A stretch of DNA of 64,000 nt from Nitrobacteraceae bacterium AZCC 1564. GTDB lineage: Bacteria; Pseudomonadota; Alphaproteobacteria; Rhizobiales; Xanthobacteraceae. Numbering within the stretch: the first letter of the stretch is position 1; the number at the start of each line of letters is the position of its first letter. Made by a program: the position numbers and the translations under genes. Below the pieces are notes generated by a model. The model was not told where the DNA came from and did no database searches. It worked only from the letters and a program-made list of their open reading frames with translations. Positions 1-8,518 of this stretch are shown in pieces. The DNA lies in NCBI GenBank assembly GCA_036924835.1, contig JBAGRR010000001.1:5037001-5101000 (forward strand), written 5' to 3'.

Positions 1-449
1 TTCTGGCAACGGCTCGATGAACGGAAGATGTCCAGACATGGCGGTGATGCCGGCCAAGGCCATCGACGGTCTTCTCCGGCAAAGGCCTTCCCGAAAGATC
101 CCGCTTGCTATCCGAGGGCCGCGCGGCCTTTGCACAAAGCGCGCCCAGCTTGGCGCGGAAACCGCGCGGGTGATCGCCAATGCGGTCCGGCTGGAGGACC
201 AAATACCCTCAGTCGAAGGCCGGTTCAGACCATGACCCATTTGGATGTGCCGCGATGTGGCGACAGAAAATCAATTCGCGCAATGACGACATACGCAATG
301 ACAATTCATGGTTGCGTGGTACTCTGGTGCCGTTCTCAAGCGCGGTGTTGCCCCGTTGTTTCGGCCATCAAACGACGAGGCGTCGCCTATGCTGTGCGCT
401 GAAGGACTCTTGACGGCTGTACTTCGGCGGCAAAGGCAAAGACGATTTC
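1..449. other. No convincing gene
   Basis: Short open frames exist on the plus strand, but none has a recognisable domain or a good ribosome site, and the frames overlap one another. The first 235 bases have coding-like GC content and could be the decayed end of a gene that begins outside the window. Confidence 0.4.
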
Positions 450-1604
450 GTGACGACGCTTTCGGTGGAACGTAAACTCTTAAAGGCGGTCGAGGCTATT
501 TATGACGCTGCGCCTGATCCCCAGCAGTGGCAACGAGCGCTGGGCGCGATCGCGGATTGCTTTGGAGATCGCGGAGCGATTCTGCTGTGGCACCGGGATG
601 ACGGTTCATATGGTACTTTTGTCTCCGAGGGCCTCACGCAGGCGCAAAATGATTACATCGAAAACCGTTGGACGACACGCGATTTAGCCGCAAACCGCGC
701 GACGGAGCGGGGCTATTTTTTCAGCGGCGAGCCTTTTACGAACCGGCATCTCGTATCGGAAGACGAGATGAGGAGTGATCCTTTCTTCGCTCAGTTCAGA
801 AAGCAACATGGCCTCGGCCCCATCGGAGCGATAGCGGTATCACCCGACCCTCATGTGGGCGTCATTCTCAGCATGCAGCGCCACGCGCATCAGCCCGAAC
901 ATTCCGATGCTGAACTCGACATGTTGAGCGGAATTGGGCGGCATATCGAGAAAGCGCTACGTCTTTCGATCCGGCTACTGGATGCCGAATTTGCAAACCT
1001 GGGTCTCGGAGAAGCGCTGACCCGCATCGGTGTTGGCGTGTTCGCTCTGGATTCGCTGGGCCGCGTGGTTTTCTCCAACCCCGCCGCACAGAGGTTGCTC
1101 TGCGATCAGTTGCAGCTGGTCGAGAACCGGCTGCGGATAGGCGCTGGAGCTCTGCGAACCACGATCGACGAAGCTATCGCACGCACGCTGCGCGGCGATG
1201 CCGGTGACATGATGGCTGATCCTAAACCTATTCTTGTCCACTCCGACGCTTCTCGTCGCCCTCTGGTGGTTTATCTGCTTCCGGTCGCGGTTCGAACCGA
1301 TCTCTCAGAACACTTCCTCACCCACACGCGCGCTATCGTGCTGACCCTTGAACAAAAGCTTGGTGAGCCAGCCGACCCTGCCGTGGTCCGTGACATCCTT
1401 GGGCTGACGCTTGGCGAAGCACGGATTGCGGCGCTCGTGGGGGCGGGGCTGCCGCCCAGGGAAGCTGCCCAACGGTTAGGGATCGCGGAAGAGACGGCCC
1501 GGAATGTGCTCAAGCGCGTGTTCTCCAAAGTCGGCGTCTCCCGGCAGAGCGAGTTGGTCGCGCTCTTGGCGAAGCTCGTCCTCCATCCGCGAACTCGCGG
1601 TTAA
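450..1604 (+). CDS. LuxR-family transcriptional regulator
   Basis: A 384-residue cytoplasmic DNA-binding regulator. The C-terminal 60 residues form a LuxR-type helix-turn-helix: LTLGEARIAALVGAG, then PREAAQRLGIAEETARNVLK and a recognition helix ending in VSRQSELVALL. The first 300 residues look like a sensory region with GAF/PAS-like character (for example VGVFALDSLGRVVFSNPAA near residue 195), but no ligand can be read off. GTG at 450 is the best start because no in-frame ATG precedes the conserved region. The gene stands alone, without a neighbouring acyl-homoserine lactone synthase, so a quorum-sensing role is not supported. Target genes are unknown. Confidence 0.8.
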   Translation: MTTLSVERKLLKAVEAIYDAAPDPQQWQRALGAIADCFGDRGAILLWHRDDGSYGTFVSEGLTQAQNDYIENRWTTRDLAANRATERGYFFSGEPFTNRHLVSEDEMRSDPFFAQFRKQHGLGPIGAIAVSPDPHVGVILSMQRHAHQPEHSDAELDMLSGIGRHIEKALRLSIRLLDAEFANLGLGEALTRIGVGVFALDSLGRVVFSNPAAQRLLCDQLQLVENRLRIGAGALRTTIDEAIARTLRGDAGDMMADPKPILVHSDASRRPLVVYLLPVAVRTDLSEHFLTHTRAIVLTLEQKLGEPADPAVVRDILGLTLGEARIAALVGAGLPPREAAQRLGIAEETARNVLKRVFSKVGVSRQSELVALLAKLVLHPRTRG

Positions 1605-1725
1605 CATTCGACGTGAGTGTCTCGCGGATCGTCGAAGCCGCCCCGTTTGATCTCTTCACCTTGCCCGTCCAGAGAGACGGGACGGCCTTACTCATCCGAT
1701 CGAGATCAGAAACGGCTGATCGGGG

Positions 1726-1812
1726 GGATATGGCAGATGGGCCATTCGGCCCGGTGTTCTGCGAGCGTCTTCGCGGGGTTGGATGAGTCAGCTTCTATGA
1801 GCGATCGCAGAC
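1726..1812 (-). pseudogene. Orphan 3' tail of an S24 prophage repressor gene (copy A)
   Basis: This stretch repeats, with mismatches, the last 85-90 bases of the repressor gene at 23296-23952, including the segment encoding the RADWPICHQV region, in the same minus-strand orientation. There is no upstream part of a repressor gene. Two further tail copies lie at 21731-21800 and 22496-22588. It is not expected to be translated. Confidence 0.6.
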
Positions 1813-1903
1813 CGCCAAGAGCCATTCAACAAGCGCTCGGCCTTTAGGAGAGAACGACGTCGGCGCGGGCTTGACGGCGCGGCGTCACGACAAGGAACGC
1901 CAA

Positions 1904-2231
1904 GTAGTACCCGCTTTCCGAAGTTCGTGATACATTGCCACATCCGCCTTAACGAACTTCGGAAAGCAAAGGGTACTAGAGAAACTATAATTCTAGTACC
2001 GCTTTCGATTTGAAGTCCCTAGTGGAGTGGATTTGACATTCGCTACCCACCGGCTGCGAGTTCGTCAAGCGAATGTCAAATCCAAAACTCCACTAGAAAC
2101 TTATATTTGCTAGTGGTCCTTTGATTCTAACATTCGCAGAGGTGCCTACCCAAACGGGATGCGAATGTTAGAATCGGACCACTAGCGCGATCGCCGCGAG
2201 TGATGCAGGGACTTCAAATCGGCGGTACTAG
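1904..2231. repeat. Two nested CTAG-bounded double-hairpin elements
   Basis: The outer element starts with a hairpin at about 1904-1979 (arms GCTTTCCGAAGTTCG and CGAACTTCGGAAAGC). A short AT-rich linker and the left arm of a second hairpin follow (CTAGTACCGC...GATTTGAAGTCCC, 1993-2019). Its matching right arm (GGGACTTCAAATC...GGTACTAG) is not reached until 2208-2231. Between the arms lies a complete second element, 2019-2185, flanked by CTAG on both sides: hairpin with GATTTGACATTCGC, linker AAACTTATATTTG, hairpin with GATTCTAACATTCGC. This is a clean nested insertion into the loop of the older hairpin. Confidence 0.85.
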
Positions 2232-2384
2232 TCCAGGTGCGTTGGAACGCGAAAGACCGATCCATTCCCGGCGATGATATTCCGGGCCACTTGTTGATCG
2301 AATTTGACCTGATCGAATAGGACTTGCCAACCGACAAGCGCGCCGATCGGCCGAGACGATTTTCTGCGTCATCGGGTTTGAGCC

Positions 2385-3593
2385 ATGAGTATCTGCGCAG
2401 AGGTGCGAGCAGGCTTGTTGTCCGCGTTGATTGCGGCGGCGTTGATTGCAGCAGCTTGGTTCGGCGGAAAGCCGGAGGAAGCCCTTGCGCAGAAGTCGCC
2501 ATCCGTCGCGCAAACCGAGCAGGCCAAAACCGAGCAGGCAAGGGCCGCTCCGCGCAAACAGACCGATCCCGGCAAGGATTCTGCGACATCCGCAAGCCAC
2601 TTCACGCTTGGACTGGTCACCGGTTCGCCGCAAAGCACGGAGTTCGCCGTGGCCCAGGACATCGCGACGACGCTGAGCTCGGGCCAGGAAACAGGGCCCC
2701 GCGGCGAAGTGGCGTTGCGGGTGTTGCCGATGGTGGGAAACGGCGGCAGCCGCAACGTTCAGGACGTGCTCACCCTGGCCGGTGCTGACATGACCATCGC
2801 TCCCGTGGTCCTGGTCGACCGCCTTAAGGAGGCGAAGACGTTCGGGGACATCCGCAACAAGCTTGTCACCATCGCCCCGATGTTTTCTCAGGACTTCCAT
2901 CTCATCGTGCGCCCCGAGATCAAAACTCTGATGGATCTTGCCGGGAAGAAGGTCAATCTCGGCGAAGAAGGCAGCGCCGGCGCCGAGCTCGGCCTCGAAC
3001 TGCTCAATGGTCTGGACGTGAAGTTCGACGCGGCAAACCTCGGCTTGGACGCCGCGCTGGACGCGATGTGGAAGGGCCAGATCTCGGCCACCGTGCTGCT
3101 CTCCGCAAAGCCGGTCGAGCCTCTGGCGCGCTACGCCCAGTTCAATGCCGTCCGGCTCCTGCCGATCCCCTATACGCCGGCCATGCAGCGCGATTACCAG
3201 CAGTCTGCGCTTCGTCACGCCGACTATCCGACCATCCTCGGGATCGATGAGACCGTCGACACGATCGCGGTCAGGTCAGCGCTGTTCGCCTACAACTGGC
3301 CGAGCCGCAGCGAACGCTATCGGCTGCTGGAGTTTTTCGTGCAGACGTTCTTCTCGCGCTTTTCCGAGTTCCTCGGCGATGGCCATCACCCGAAGTGGCG
3401 CGAATTGAACCTGGCGGAGCCGCTGCCGGGATGGAAGCGCTTCGCGCCCGCCGAGCGCTGGCTCGAGCGACAGGCGGAGCGCGGCAAGCAGGACCGCTTC
3501 CCCGCGCCGGGTTCGCTCGGCACCTCACCGGATCGCGGCGCGTTCGAGGAGTTTCTGCGCCGGCGCGAACAGGAGCGCAAGCAGGAGAGATAG
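2385..3593 (+). CDS. TAXI-family TRAP transporter solute-receptor-like protein
   Basis: A 402-residue protein with an N-terminal hydrophobic segment (residues 10-25, AGLLSALIAAALIAAAWFGG) acting as signal or anchor, then a charged linker and a periplasmic-binding fold of the TAXI type from about residue 72 (LGLVTGSPQSTEFAVAQDIA) through the region DLAGKKVNLGEEGSAG near 190. TAXI receptors capture solutes in the periplasm for TRAP permeases. No permease (DctQM-like) gene is next to it, so the transport partner and substrate are unknown. The C-terminal 60 residues are charged and rich in Arg and Glu. The gene lies between repeat elements and ends directly against the GAGCATGATC repeat. Confidence 0.75.
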   Translation: MSICAEVRAGLLSALIAAALIAAAWFGGKPEEALAQKSPSVAQTEQAKTEQARAAPRKQTDPGKDSATSASHFTLGLVTGSPQSTEFAVAQDIATTLSSGQETGPRGEVALRVLPMVGNGGSRNVQDVLTLAGADMTIAPVVLVDRLKEAKTFGDIRNKLVTIAPMFSQDFHLIVRPEIKTLMDLAGKKVNLGEEGSAGAELGLELLNGLDVKFDAANLGLDAALDAMWKGQISATVLLSAKPVEPLARYAQFNAVRLLPIPYTPAMQRDYQQSALRHADYPTILGIDETVDTIAVRSALFAYNWPSRSERYRLLEFFVQTFFSRFSEFLGDGHHPKWRELNLAEPLPGWKRFAPAERWLERQAERGKQDRFPAPGSLGTSPDRGAFEEFLRRREQERKQER

Positions 3594-3684
3594 AGCATGA
3601 TCCGGAAAAGTGTGGAGCGGTTTTCCGAAAAGATCATGCTCAAAAAATAATCTGAAGCGCGATGATGATTTGACATTCGCTACG
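3594..3684. repeat. GAGCATGATC palindromic repeat fused to a hairpin-element arm
   Basis: The first hairpin has the arms GAGCATGATCCGGAAAA and TTTTCCGAAAAGATCATGCTC. Next comes the start of the second hairpin (AAGCGCGATGATGAT), which breaks off and joins a single arm of the CTAG element family (GATTTGACATTCGCTAC). The same repeat is found at 5982, 8303, 18591, 32120 and 57478. It begins one base after the stop codon of the receptor gene. Confidence 0.75.
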
Positions 3685-3694
3685 GAGACCCTCG

Positions 3695-4333
3695 ATGCGC
3701 AACCGGCTGACCGTCGCAACGCTGCTTGCTCTGCTCGGACTGATCGTCGGCGTTGAACGCGCCGTGGCTCAGCCCGCTCCGACACCAGGCCAGTCACCAT
3801 TCTTTCCGGGGTTCGGTGAGTCGCCATTCTTTCCGCAACTAGGACCACCAACGCAGGCGCCGGCCGTCCAAGCTCCCCGGGCCAGGCGGGTCGAAGCTCC
3901 CCGCGCCAGGAGGGTTGTCATCCCAACCCCCAGGACGCAACGCAAGCCCCGCGTGGTCCGACCTGCCGTAGCCCGACCTGCGCCTGCGAACTTGCGCAAG
4001 ATCGCCGAAGAAAAAGGGTTCAAACGGGTCAGCGACCTCGTGAACTTCCCGAAATTTTTTCCCGGCCTCGGCATCATCTTCGTGAAGCCCGAGACCCTGC
4101 CGCTGGGACCGTTCCTGTGCTTCGACCGCAAGGACCGCCTGATGGCGACCGTGTACATGGTGCCGATCAAGGACTTCAACGACCACAAGACGCTGGAGGC
4201 GCCGGCGTTCGCGGGTGCCGCCAACCACACCAGCATCTACTTCAACCCGGGGCATCCCGGGGTCGACATGCCACACTACCATTTCGTGATCTGGCACGTG
4301 TCCAAGAAGGAGGAGGAGCGCGTTGCGAAGTGA
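3695..4333 (+). CDS. Secreted protein of unknown function, His-rich C-terminal region
   Basis: A 212-residue protein with a clear signal peptide (MRNRLTVATLLALLGLIVGV, cleavage after AVA near residue 25). A Pro/Arg-rich low-complexity region follows, with the repeats QSPFFPGFG/ESPFFPQLG and RARRVEAPRARRV. The C-terminal domain runs from about residue 90 to 212 and contains MPHYHFVIWHV, which could bind metal (inference). I do not recognise the family with certainty. The 3' end from base 4160 is copied at 6201-6373 in the same orientation. Confidence 0.7.
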   Translation: MRNRLTVATLLALLGLIVGVERAVAQPAPTPGQSPFFPGFGESPFFPQLGPPTQAPAVQAPRARRVEAPRARRVVIPTPRTQRKPRVVRPAVARPAPANLRKIAEEKGFKRVSDLVNFPKFFPGLGIIFVKPETLPLGPFLCFDRKDRLMATVYMVPIKDFNDHKTLEAPAFAGAANHTSIYFNPGHPGVDMPHYHFVIWHVSKKEEERVAK

Positions 4334-4681
4334 TGCGCGCTCGGCGTGGCCGCGAAGGAGCGCGTGCCGACCGTTGCGATATGCCGATCTTCATCGCGCA
4401 AGGCGTGACGGATTTTGCCTCTGGCACACGCACGCACACACATACACGCTCAAACTTGGCGGCATCATCGGGTTCTGTTCTGCTTTCCGTTCCGAACCCA
4501 ACCTTATTTTGCTCTCCCACCATGTCCGCTCATGACCCCCGAAGCGGACATGCCGTCTGTACGCCGAGTACTAGAGCGGGCCGCGCGACTTGCCCGCGAC
4601 CGGCAGTGTGTTGATCTAGGTCAAACAGTTTCCGGTTGCTGTTTCATCCAGCAGGGATGACTATCAAGCTCTGAGCTCTAG
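4334..4681. other. Spacer with a small inverted repeat
   Basis: No gene is supported here. The stretch holds a CA-rich run near 4425-4447 and a short hairpin at 4521-4552 (arms CATGTCCGCT and AAGCGGACATG). A related ATGTCCGCTTC inverted repeat occurs near 50522. Confidence 0.5.
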
Positions 4682-4936
4682 CAAGAACAGTGGAGGCCTG
4701 GCGGCCTGTTCATCGATGCCCGCCCCGCGCGGGAGAATCTGAAATCGAATCCAGATGGTTCCACCGATCTTTACATCCAGAAGGACTCGCCGGGAAAGGA
4801 TAAGGAATCCAACTGGCTTCCGGCACCATCGGGCGATTTCGTGCTGATGGTGCGGTTGTACTGGCCGAGCGAGAAGAACCCCTCGATCATCAATGGATCG
4901 TGGAAGATTCCGGCGGTGAGGAAAGCCGAAGCCTGA
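4682..4936 (+). pseudogene. Orphan 3' tail of a DUF1254/DUF1214 gene
   Basis: The frame ending in TGA at 4934-4936 encodes the typical end of a DUF1214 protein: SNPDGSTDLYIQKDSPGKDK, then SNWLPAPSGDFVLMVRLYWP and INGSWKIPAV. It begins abruptly after an in-frame TAG in GAGCTCTAGC at 4676-4681, with no start codon or N-terminal domain. Complete members of this family are several hundred residues long, so only about the last 80 codons survive. It is a remnant, not a gene. Confidence 0.75.
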
Positions 4937-5033
4937 CATCTACTCGCATCGACGGGTGAAGAGTCTGTCTCAGCGGAGGCCGACTCCTCATTCTCGGGCG
5001 TCCGGAAGGTCCTCACGGAAAATGGAGGCAATG

Positions 5034-5579
5034 ATGAGCAACGCGGCTATTGCAATGGACGGCCAAGCCGCCGTCACGCCAACGGCACTAAGCTGGAAAT
5101 TCATCCGCTGGGGTTTGGGGCTCTTCATCACGGGATTCCTGACCGGCTTCATCCCCATCGGGCACTACATGATTGGAGCGATAGCCGGAGACGTGGGTCC
5201 GGATTTTCTGAAAAATATTACGCTCTGGTGGGGTTGCCCGGCGGTACTGGCGGAATTGACCCTCAAGACAGGCGGCCTTGGCATGATTGCCATCGGTTTT
5301 TGCTATCAGGCTATAAATCGGCACGGTGCGTCACCGGATCTTTCGAGTCACGAGCGCGTCGCGCCGGTGCTCTGCTCCTTCGGCCTGATCGCCACGCTGG
5401 TATCCGCTGCCGCAGGCTATGTGATCTGCAATTACTTCTGGCCGAATTTTTATTATCATGCGATCCCGGCCGGAAAAAATCTGTGGCTCACGGCGCAGGG
5501 GCTGAGCATCGCCGTCTATGTCGTCGGCGTTTGCTACGCGTTCGCCGGCATCCGTAGAGCAACGGTGCAGCTTCGATGA
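5034..5579 (+). CDS. Integral membrane protein of unknown function
   Basis: About 181 residues with four hydrophobic segments: WGLGLFITGFLTGFIPIG near residue 27, GGLGMIAIGFCYQAI in the middle, VLCSFGLIATLVSAAAGYVI, and LSIAVYVVGVCYAFAGI near the end. ATG 5034 (or 5031) is preferred over upstream in-frame codons because GGAGG lies a few bases upstream and the residues before it are polar and poorly conserved in character. Its stop codon overlaps the start of a small downstream frame (ATGA). The function is not known. Confidence 0.65.
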   Translation: MSNAAIAMDGQAAVTPTALSWKFIRWGLGLFITGFLTGFIPIGHYMIGAIAGDVGPDFLKNITLWWGCPAVLAELTLKTGGLGMIAIGFCYQAINRHGASPDLSSHERVAPVLCSFGLIATLVSAAAGYVICNYFWPNFYYHAIPAGKNLWLTAQGLSIAVYVVGVCYAFAGIRRATVQLR

Positions 5580-5776
5580 CTGACCAATCAGGCAACTTTC
5601 CGGCGGGCGGCGGTTCGATGACGTGCCGGGACGGTCACACGATCTCGCAACCAAATTGGACGCGTTTGCCGGAGTCAGTGTGGCAAGCGGGAAGTTGGTC
5701 GGTCATTGGATGGTTCAGTGGAATCGCAGCCGGTGCGCTTTGGATTTATTCCGGCATGCCGATGATTTGCCATTGA
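5576..5776 (+). CDS. Small putative membrane peptide, doubtful
   Basis: A 66-residue frame overlapping the preceding membrane gene by ATGA, which suggests translational coupling. It has one hydrophobic stretch near its end (VIGWFSGIAAGALWIYSG). No family is recognised and there is no independent ribosome site, so it may be spurious. Confidence 0.3.
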   Translation: MTDQSGNFPAGGGSMTCRDGHTISQPNWTRLPESVWQAGSWSVIGWFSGIAAGALWIYSGMPMICH

Positions 5777-5981
5777 GTGGCGGTGCCACGACATCTGGAG
5801 ACGACACCGTGAAGGTGTCTGCCACGGTCTCCGTAAATCTGCTTGTGGCTCCGTAGCCGACATCACCAGCCGCGCAGGATCATTGAAGGCGCATTCGGGT
5901 GGCTTGCGGAAGTCGCCGTTCCGAAAGCAACCGCTCTCATTTGGCTGGATCTTCCGTGGAGCGTTTGCCGCGCCGGGCTCC
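5777..5981. other. Spacer without gene
   Basis: No supported gene. Several short inverted repeats are present, for example around 5796-5830, but without a T-run. Confidence 0.4.
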
Positions 5982-6083
5982 AGAGCATGATCCGGAAAAG
6001 TGTGCAGCGGTTTTCCGAAAAGATCATGCTCAAACAATAACCTAAAGCGCGATGATGATTCATCCTGATCTCATCGCGCTTTA
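5982..6083. repeat. GAGCATGATC palindromic repeat, complete double-hairpin form
   Basis: A full copy: first hairpin (GAGCATGATCCGGAAAA ... GATCATGCTC), AT-rich linker AAACAATAACC, and second hairpin (TAAAGCGCGATGATGAT ... ATCGCGCTTTA). It runs directly into a CTAG-family element at 6081. The reverse-oriented copy at 18591-18692 is nearly identical. Confidence 0.85.
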
Positions 6084-6200
6084 GTGCCGCAAATTTGAAA
6101 TTCTTCCGAGTGGGGCCGCAAGCTCGATGAAGAACTTCAAACTCAAAAGCGGCACTAGCGTCATAGACTTGCTCGTGCTCCTTTGATTCCGAAGTTCGCA
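6081..6200. repeat. Truncated CTAG-type double-hairpin element
   Basis: The first hairpin is complete (AGTGCCGC...GAAATTCTTC and GAAGAACTTC...GCGGCACTAG, 6081-6158). After the linker only the left arm of the second hairpin is present (CTCGTGCTCCTTTGATTCC, then GAAGTTCGCA), and it joins directly to the duplicated gene tail at 6201. The right arm is deleted. Confidence 0.75.
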
Positions 6201-6373
6201 GTGCCGATCAAGGACATCAACGACCACAGACGTTCGAGGCGCCGGCGTTTGCTGGGGCCGCCAACCACACCAGCATCTACTTCAACCCGGGGCATCCCGG
6301 GGTCGACATGCCGCACTACCATTTCGTGATCTGGCACGTGCCCGAGAAGGAAGAGGAGCGCGTTGCGAAGTGA
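6201..6373 (+). pseudogene. Duplicated 3' tail of the secreted-protein gene at 3695
   Basis: These 173 bases match 4160-4333 closely, down to the shared stop codon (GTTGCGAAGTGA). A one-base deletion at ACCACAGACG (ACCACAAGACG in the complete gene) shifts the frame. There is no start or signal peptide. It lies about 1.9 kb downstream of the complete gene in the same orientation. Confidence 0.85.
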
Positions 6374-6601
6374 CGCGCGGTGGCAACAGCGGCTCCAGAA
6401 GCGCCCACTCATCATCCTTCAAATCGCTTGGCAACCGTAGCCCTCTCGGGCAGACTACTTGTGGTTGATATCAGCCACATTGCGGCTCTGCATCGATGCT
6501 TTGCAGCACCAAAGGAATTACGACGCACTGATCTCATTCAACTTCTTTTTTCGATCGGGTTCTCAGCCCGTCGACCGCCGGGACTGCATGATTCACGGGG
6601 G

Positions 6602-8275
6602 ATGAAGATGAGCCAGTTCTTTCCAATTGTACTTTCTTTATTTGCGCTGCTGACTGCAGCTCCGAGTGCTCAGGCACAGCAAGCCGATAGTCCGGGCAAA
6701 GGAAGTGGAGGCTCGGTTCTGCTTCGCAACAATGTGGGCGAGATACGGGTTCAATGTGCGGATTCCGATACCACCGAACAATGCCTGGATACCGTTCGAC
6801 GGACAATGCCAGGGATCGATCCGAGGCTATCCGGAGAGCCGTTGCCGCCCGACGCCGCCACGCGCCCCTATCTGCATGCCGTCGTTCGCCTCGAGGGTGG
6901 CGCCTCGTGCACGGGGACCTTGATCACCCCAAGGCTCGTGCTCACGGCCGCCCATTGCTTCGGCTTTGACTCCGCCAACCCCGAGGACCGTGGACTGAGG
7001 GGCGGAGATCCAAACTGTTTTGTCGAGGACGCCAGCGGCGCGACAATCGCCAGCGGCGGATGTGGCGAGGTTTGGTTCACACATCTGGACGGAAACCGGA
7101 CCGCGACAGTCACGATCCGGCACGCATGGGTGCTGCAAAAGACGAGCTTTAATGGAACCCCCCATGGCCGCGACCTCGCGATTGCGGCGCTGTCCAGCCG
7201 GGCCACGCCCGCAACTGCAGCGGCTGCGCCTTCCGTCCCGGTGTGGTTTGAGGGCGATCCGGGCGGCGAGCACTGGAAGCGCGCCGACATCGTGTATGCG
7301 GGATGGGGAAAAACCGATCTCATCGCGGATACCTGCGAGGGCGTCGAAACTGCGTCGAGACCCGCCACGCGCCTTGCCGTCGCGTGGGGAAAACGCCTCG
7401 ACAGCGAATTCCCCATCGATAGCCACTCCGTTGTGCGTCCGCTCGGAGCGCCGATGTTCATCGCGAACTGGAATCTTTACGGCAACTCCACGGGTCTCAT
7501 TCTAAGGGGAGACAGCGGTGGTCCTCTGTTCACGCCCGATGGTACGGGCGCCATGCGCGTTGTCGGGGTCGCCAGCCATACCGCCTGTACGGACTGGCAG
7601 CTTGGCGGCACGCTGCAGTCCTTGTGGACCCGAACCTTCAATCCCGACACCGCGGCTCTCATCCGGCGTATTGTCATGGCATCCAACGGGCGTGCGCGAG
7701 GCAGCGACGTCGGCGTGGCTGACAGTGACGGCGACGGCGTTGCGGAGGAGGCGCTGCCTGACACAAATCCGTGGATCGGTGAGCTTGATAATTGCCTTGA
7801 TGTCGCAAACCCCGATCAGGCCGACAGGGACGGCGACGGTATTGGGGACGCGTGTAGCCACTGCCCCGCGGGCATTTGCACGCCGCCGCCAACAGCGCCA
7901 TCCGGTTGCCGTGTGGAAGGTGCGCCCAGATGCGGATATGTCGATGTCGCCTGCAACGCTCCCTTGCCGCTCGCCGATGAATTCTATCTCACGTCAACGA
8001 TACCGGGACCCGTGCTGATCAGATCGACGTACCGCGTTGTCAGAGAGACCGGCCGCGTCGAAGCCGAGTATGTTGGCGGCGGGGACACTCAGCTCAGGGT
8101 GTGCGCAGTCAAAGGAGCGCGTCCACAGACCCGTTGCGGCGATCTGTTCAATGCCGGGCTTGGACAGGCCACCGCACCGACCTGTTATAGTCGGCCACCT
8201 CCGCCTCCCAACTGTCCGCTTGGCGAAGTCAGATGTGACGGCAGGTGCCAACCCGTGTCGCAATGCCCTCGCTGA
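6602..8275 (+). CDS. Secreted trypsin-like serine protease with thrombospondin type 3 repeats
   Basis: About 557 residues from ATG 6602, chosen because it follows GGGGGA and starts a clear signal peptide (SQFFPIVLSLFALLTAAPSA, AQA). The S1-type triad is visible: His in LTAAHCFGF, Asp in GRDLAIAAL, Ser in RGDSGGPLF. Near residue 365 follow acidic repeats of the type DSDGDGVAEE...DNCLDVANPDQADRDGDGIG, typical of calcium-binding thrombospondin type 3 repeats. The C-terminal part is Cys-rich (CPLGEVRCDGRCQPVSQCP). The protein is probably exported and its stability calcium dependent (inference). The substrate is unknown. Confidence 0.85.
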   Translation: MKMSQFFPIVLSLFALLTAAPSAQAQQADSPGKGSGGSVLLRNNVGEIRVQCADSDTTEQCLDTVRRTMPGIDPRLSGEPLPPDAATRPYLHAVVRLEGGASCTGTLITPRLVLTAAHCFGFDSANPEDRGLRGGDPNCFVEDASGATIASGGCGEVWFTHLDGNRTATVTIRHAWVLQKTSFNGTPHGRDLAIAALSSRATPATAAAAPSVPVWFEGDPGGEHWKRADIVYAGWGKTDLIADTCEGVETASRPATRLAVAWGKRLDSEFPIDSHSVVRPLGAPMFIANWNLYGNSTGLILRGDSGGPLFTPDGTGAMRVVGVASHTACTDWQLGGTLQSLWTRTFNPDTAALIRRIVMASNGRARGSDVGVADSDGDGVAEEALPDTNPWIGELDNCLDVANPDQADRDGDGIGDACSHCPAGICTPPPTAPSGCRVEGAPRCGYVDVACNAPLPLADEFYLTSTIPGPVLIRSTYRVVRETGRVEAEYVGGGDTQLRVCAVKGARPQTRCGDLFNAGLGQATAPTCYSRPPPPPNCPLGEVRCDGRCQPVSQCPR

Positions 8276-8302
8276 CATCCGAGCCGCCGCAGCGCGTTCG
8301 TT

Positions 8303-8351
8303 AGAGCATGATCCGGAAAAGTGTGCAGCGGTTTTCCGGATCATGCTTTAG
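8303..8351. repeat. GAGCATGATC repeat, single-hairpin form
   Basis: A single hairpin (GAGCATGATCCGGAAAA ... TTTTCCGGATCATGC) 28 bases after the protease stop codon. The second hairpin is missing. Confidence 0.75.
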
Positions 8352-8518
8352 CCTTCCAGACATGCGGGAGGCGGCCGGGAGCCTACCTCGATTGAGAGTC
8401 TTGATTTGAGGAGCTCACCGTTGCCTATTGGCTGCGACGCCACCAAAAATGGTAGTTCTCTCTAAGTGCCTTAGCGCATTCTAGCTTGGGCGCAGAAGTA
8501 GCCAGCTCAGGAGGACCA

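Noticed and set aside
1..402. Two overlapping plus-strand frames at the window start
   Set aside because: They use different frames over the same bases, have no ribosome site and show no recognisable domain.
1904..2231. A rho-independent terminator or a regulatory RNA
   Set aside because: The stems are long and interrupted by large loops, no T-run follows, and the same structures recur elsewhere as whole elements.
6380..6601. An N-terminal extension of the trypsin-like protease
   Set aside because: The clear signal peptide and the ribosome site place the start at 6602; the extension has no protein-like features.
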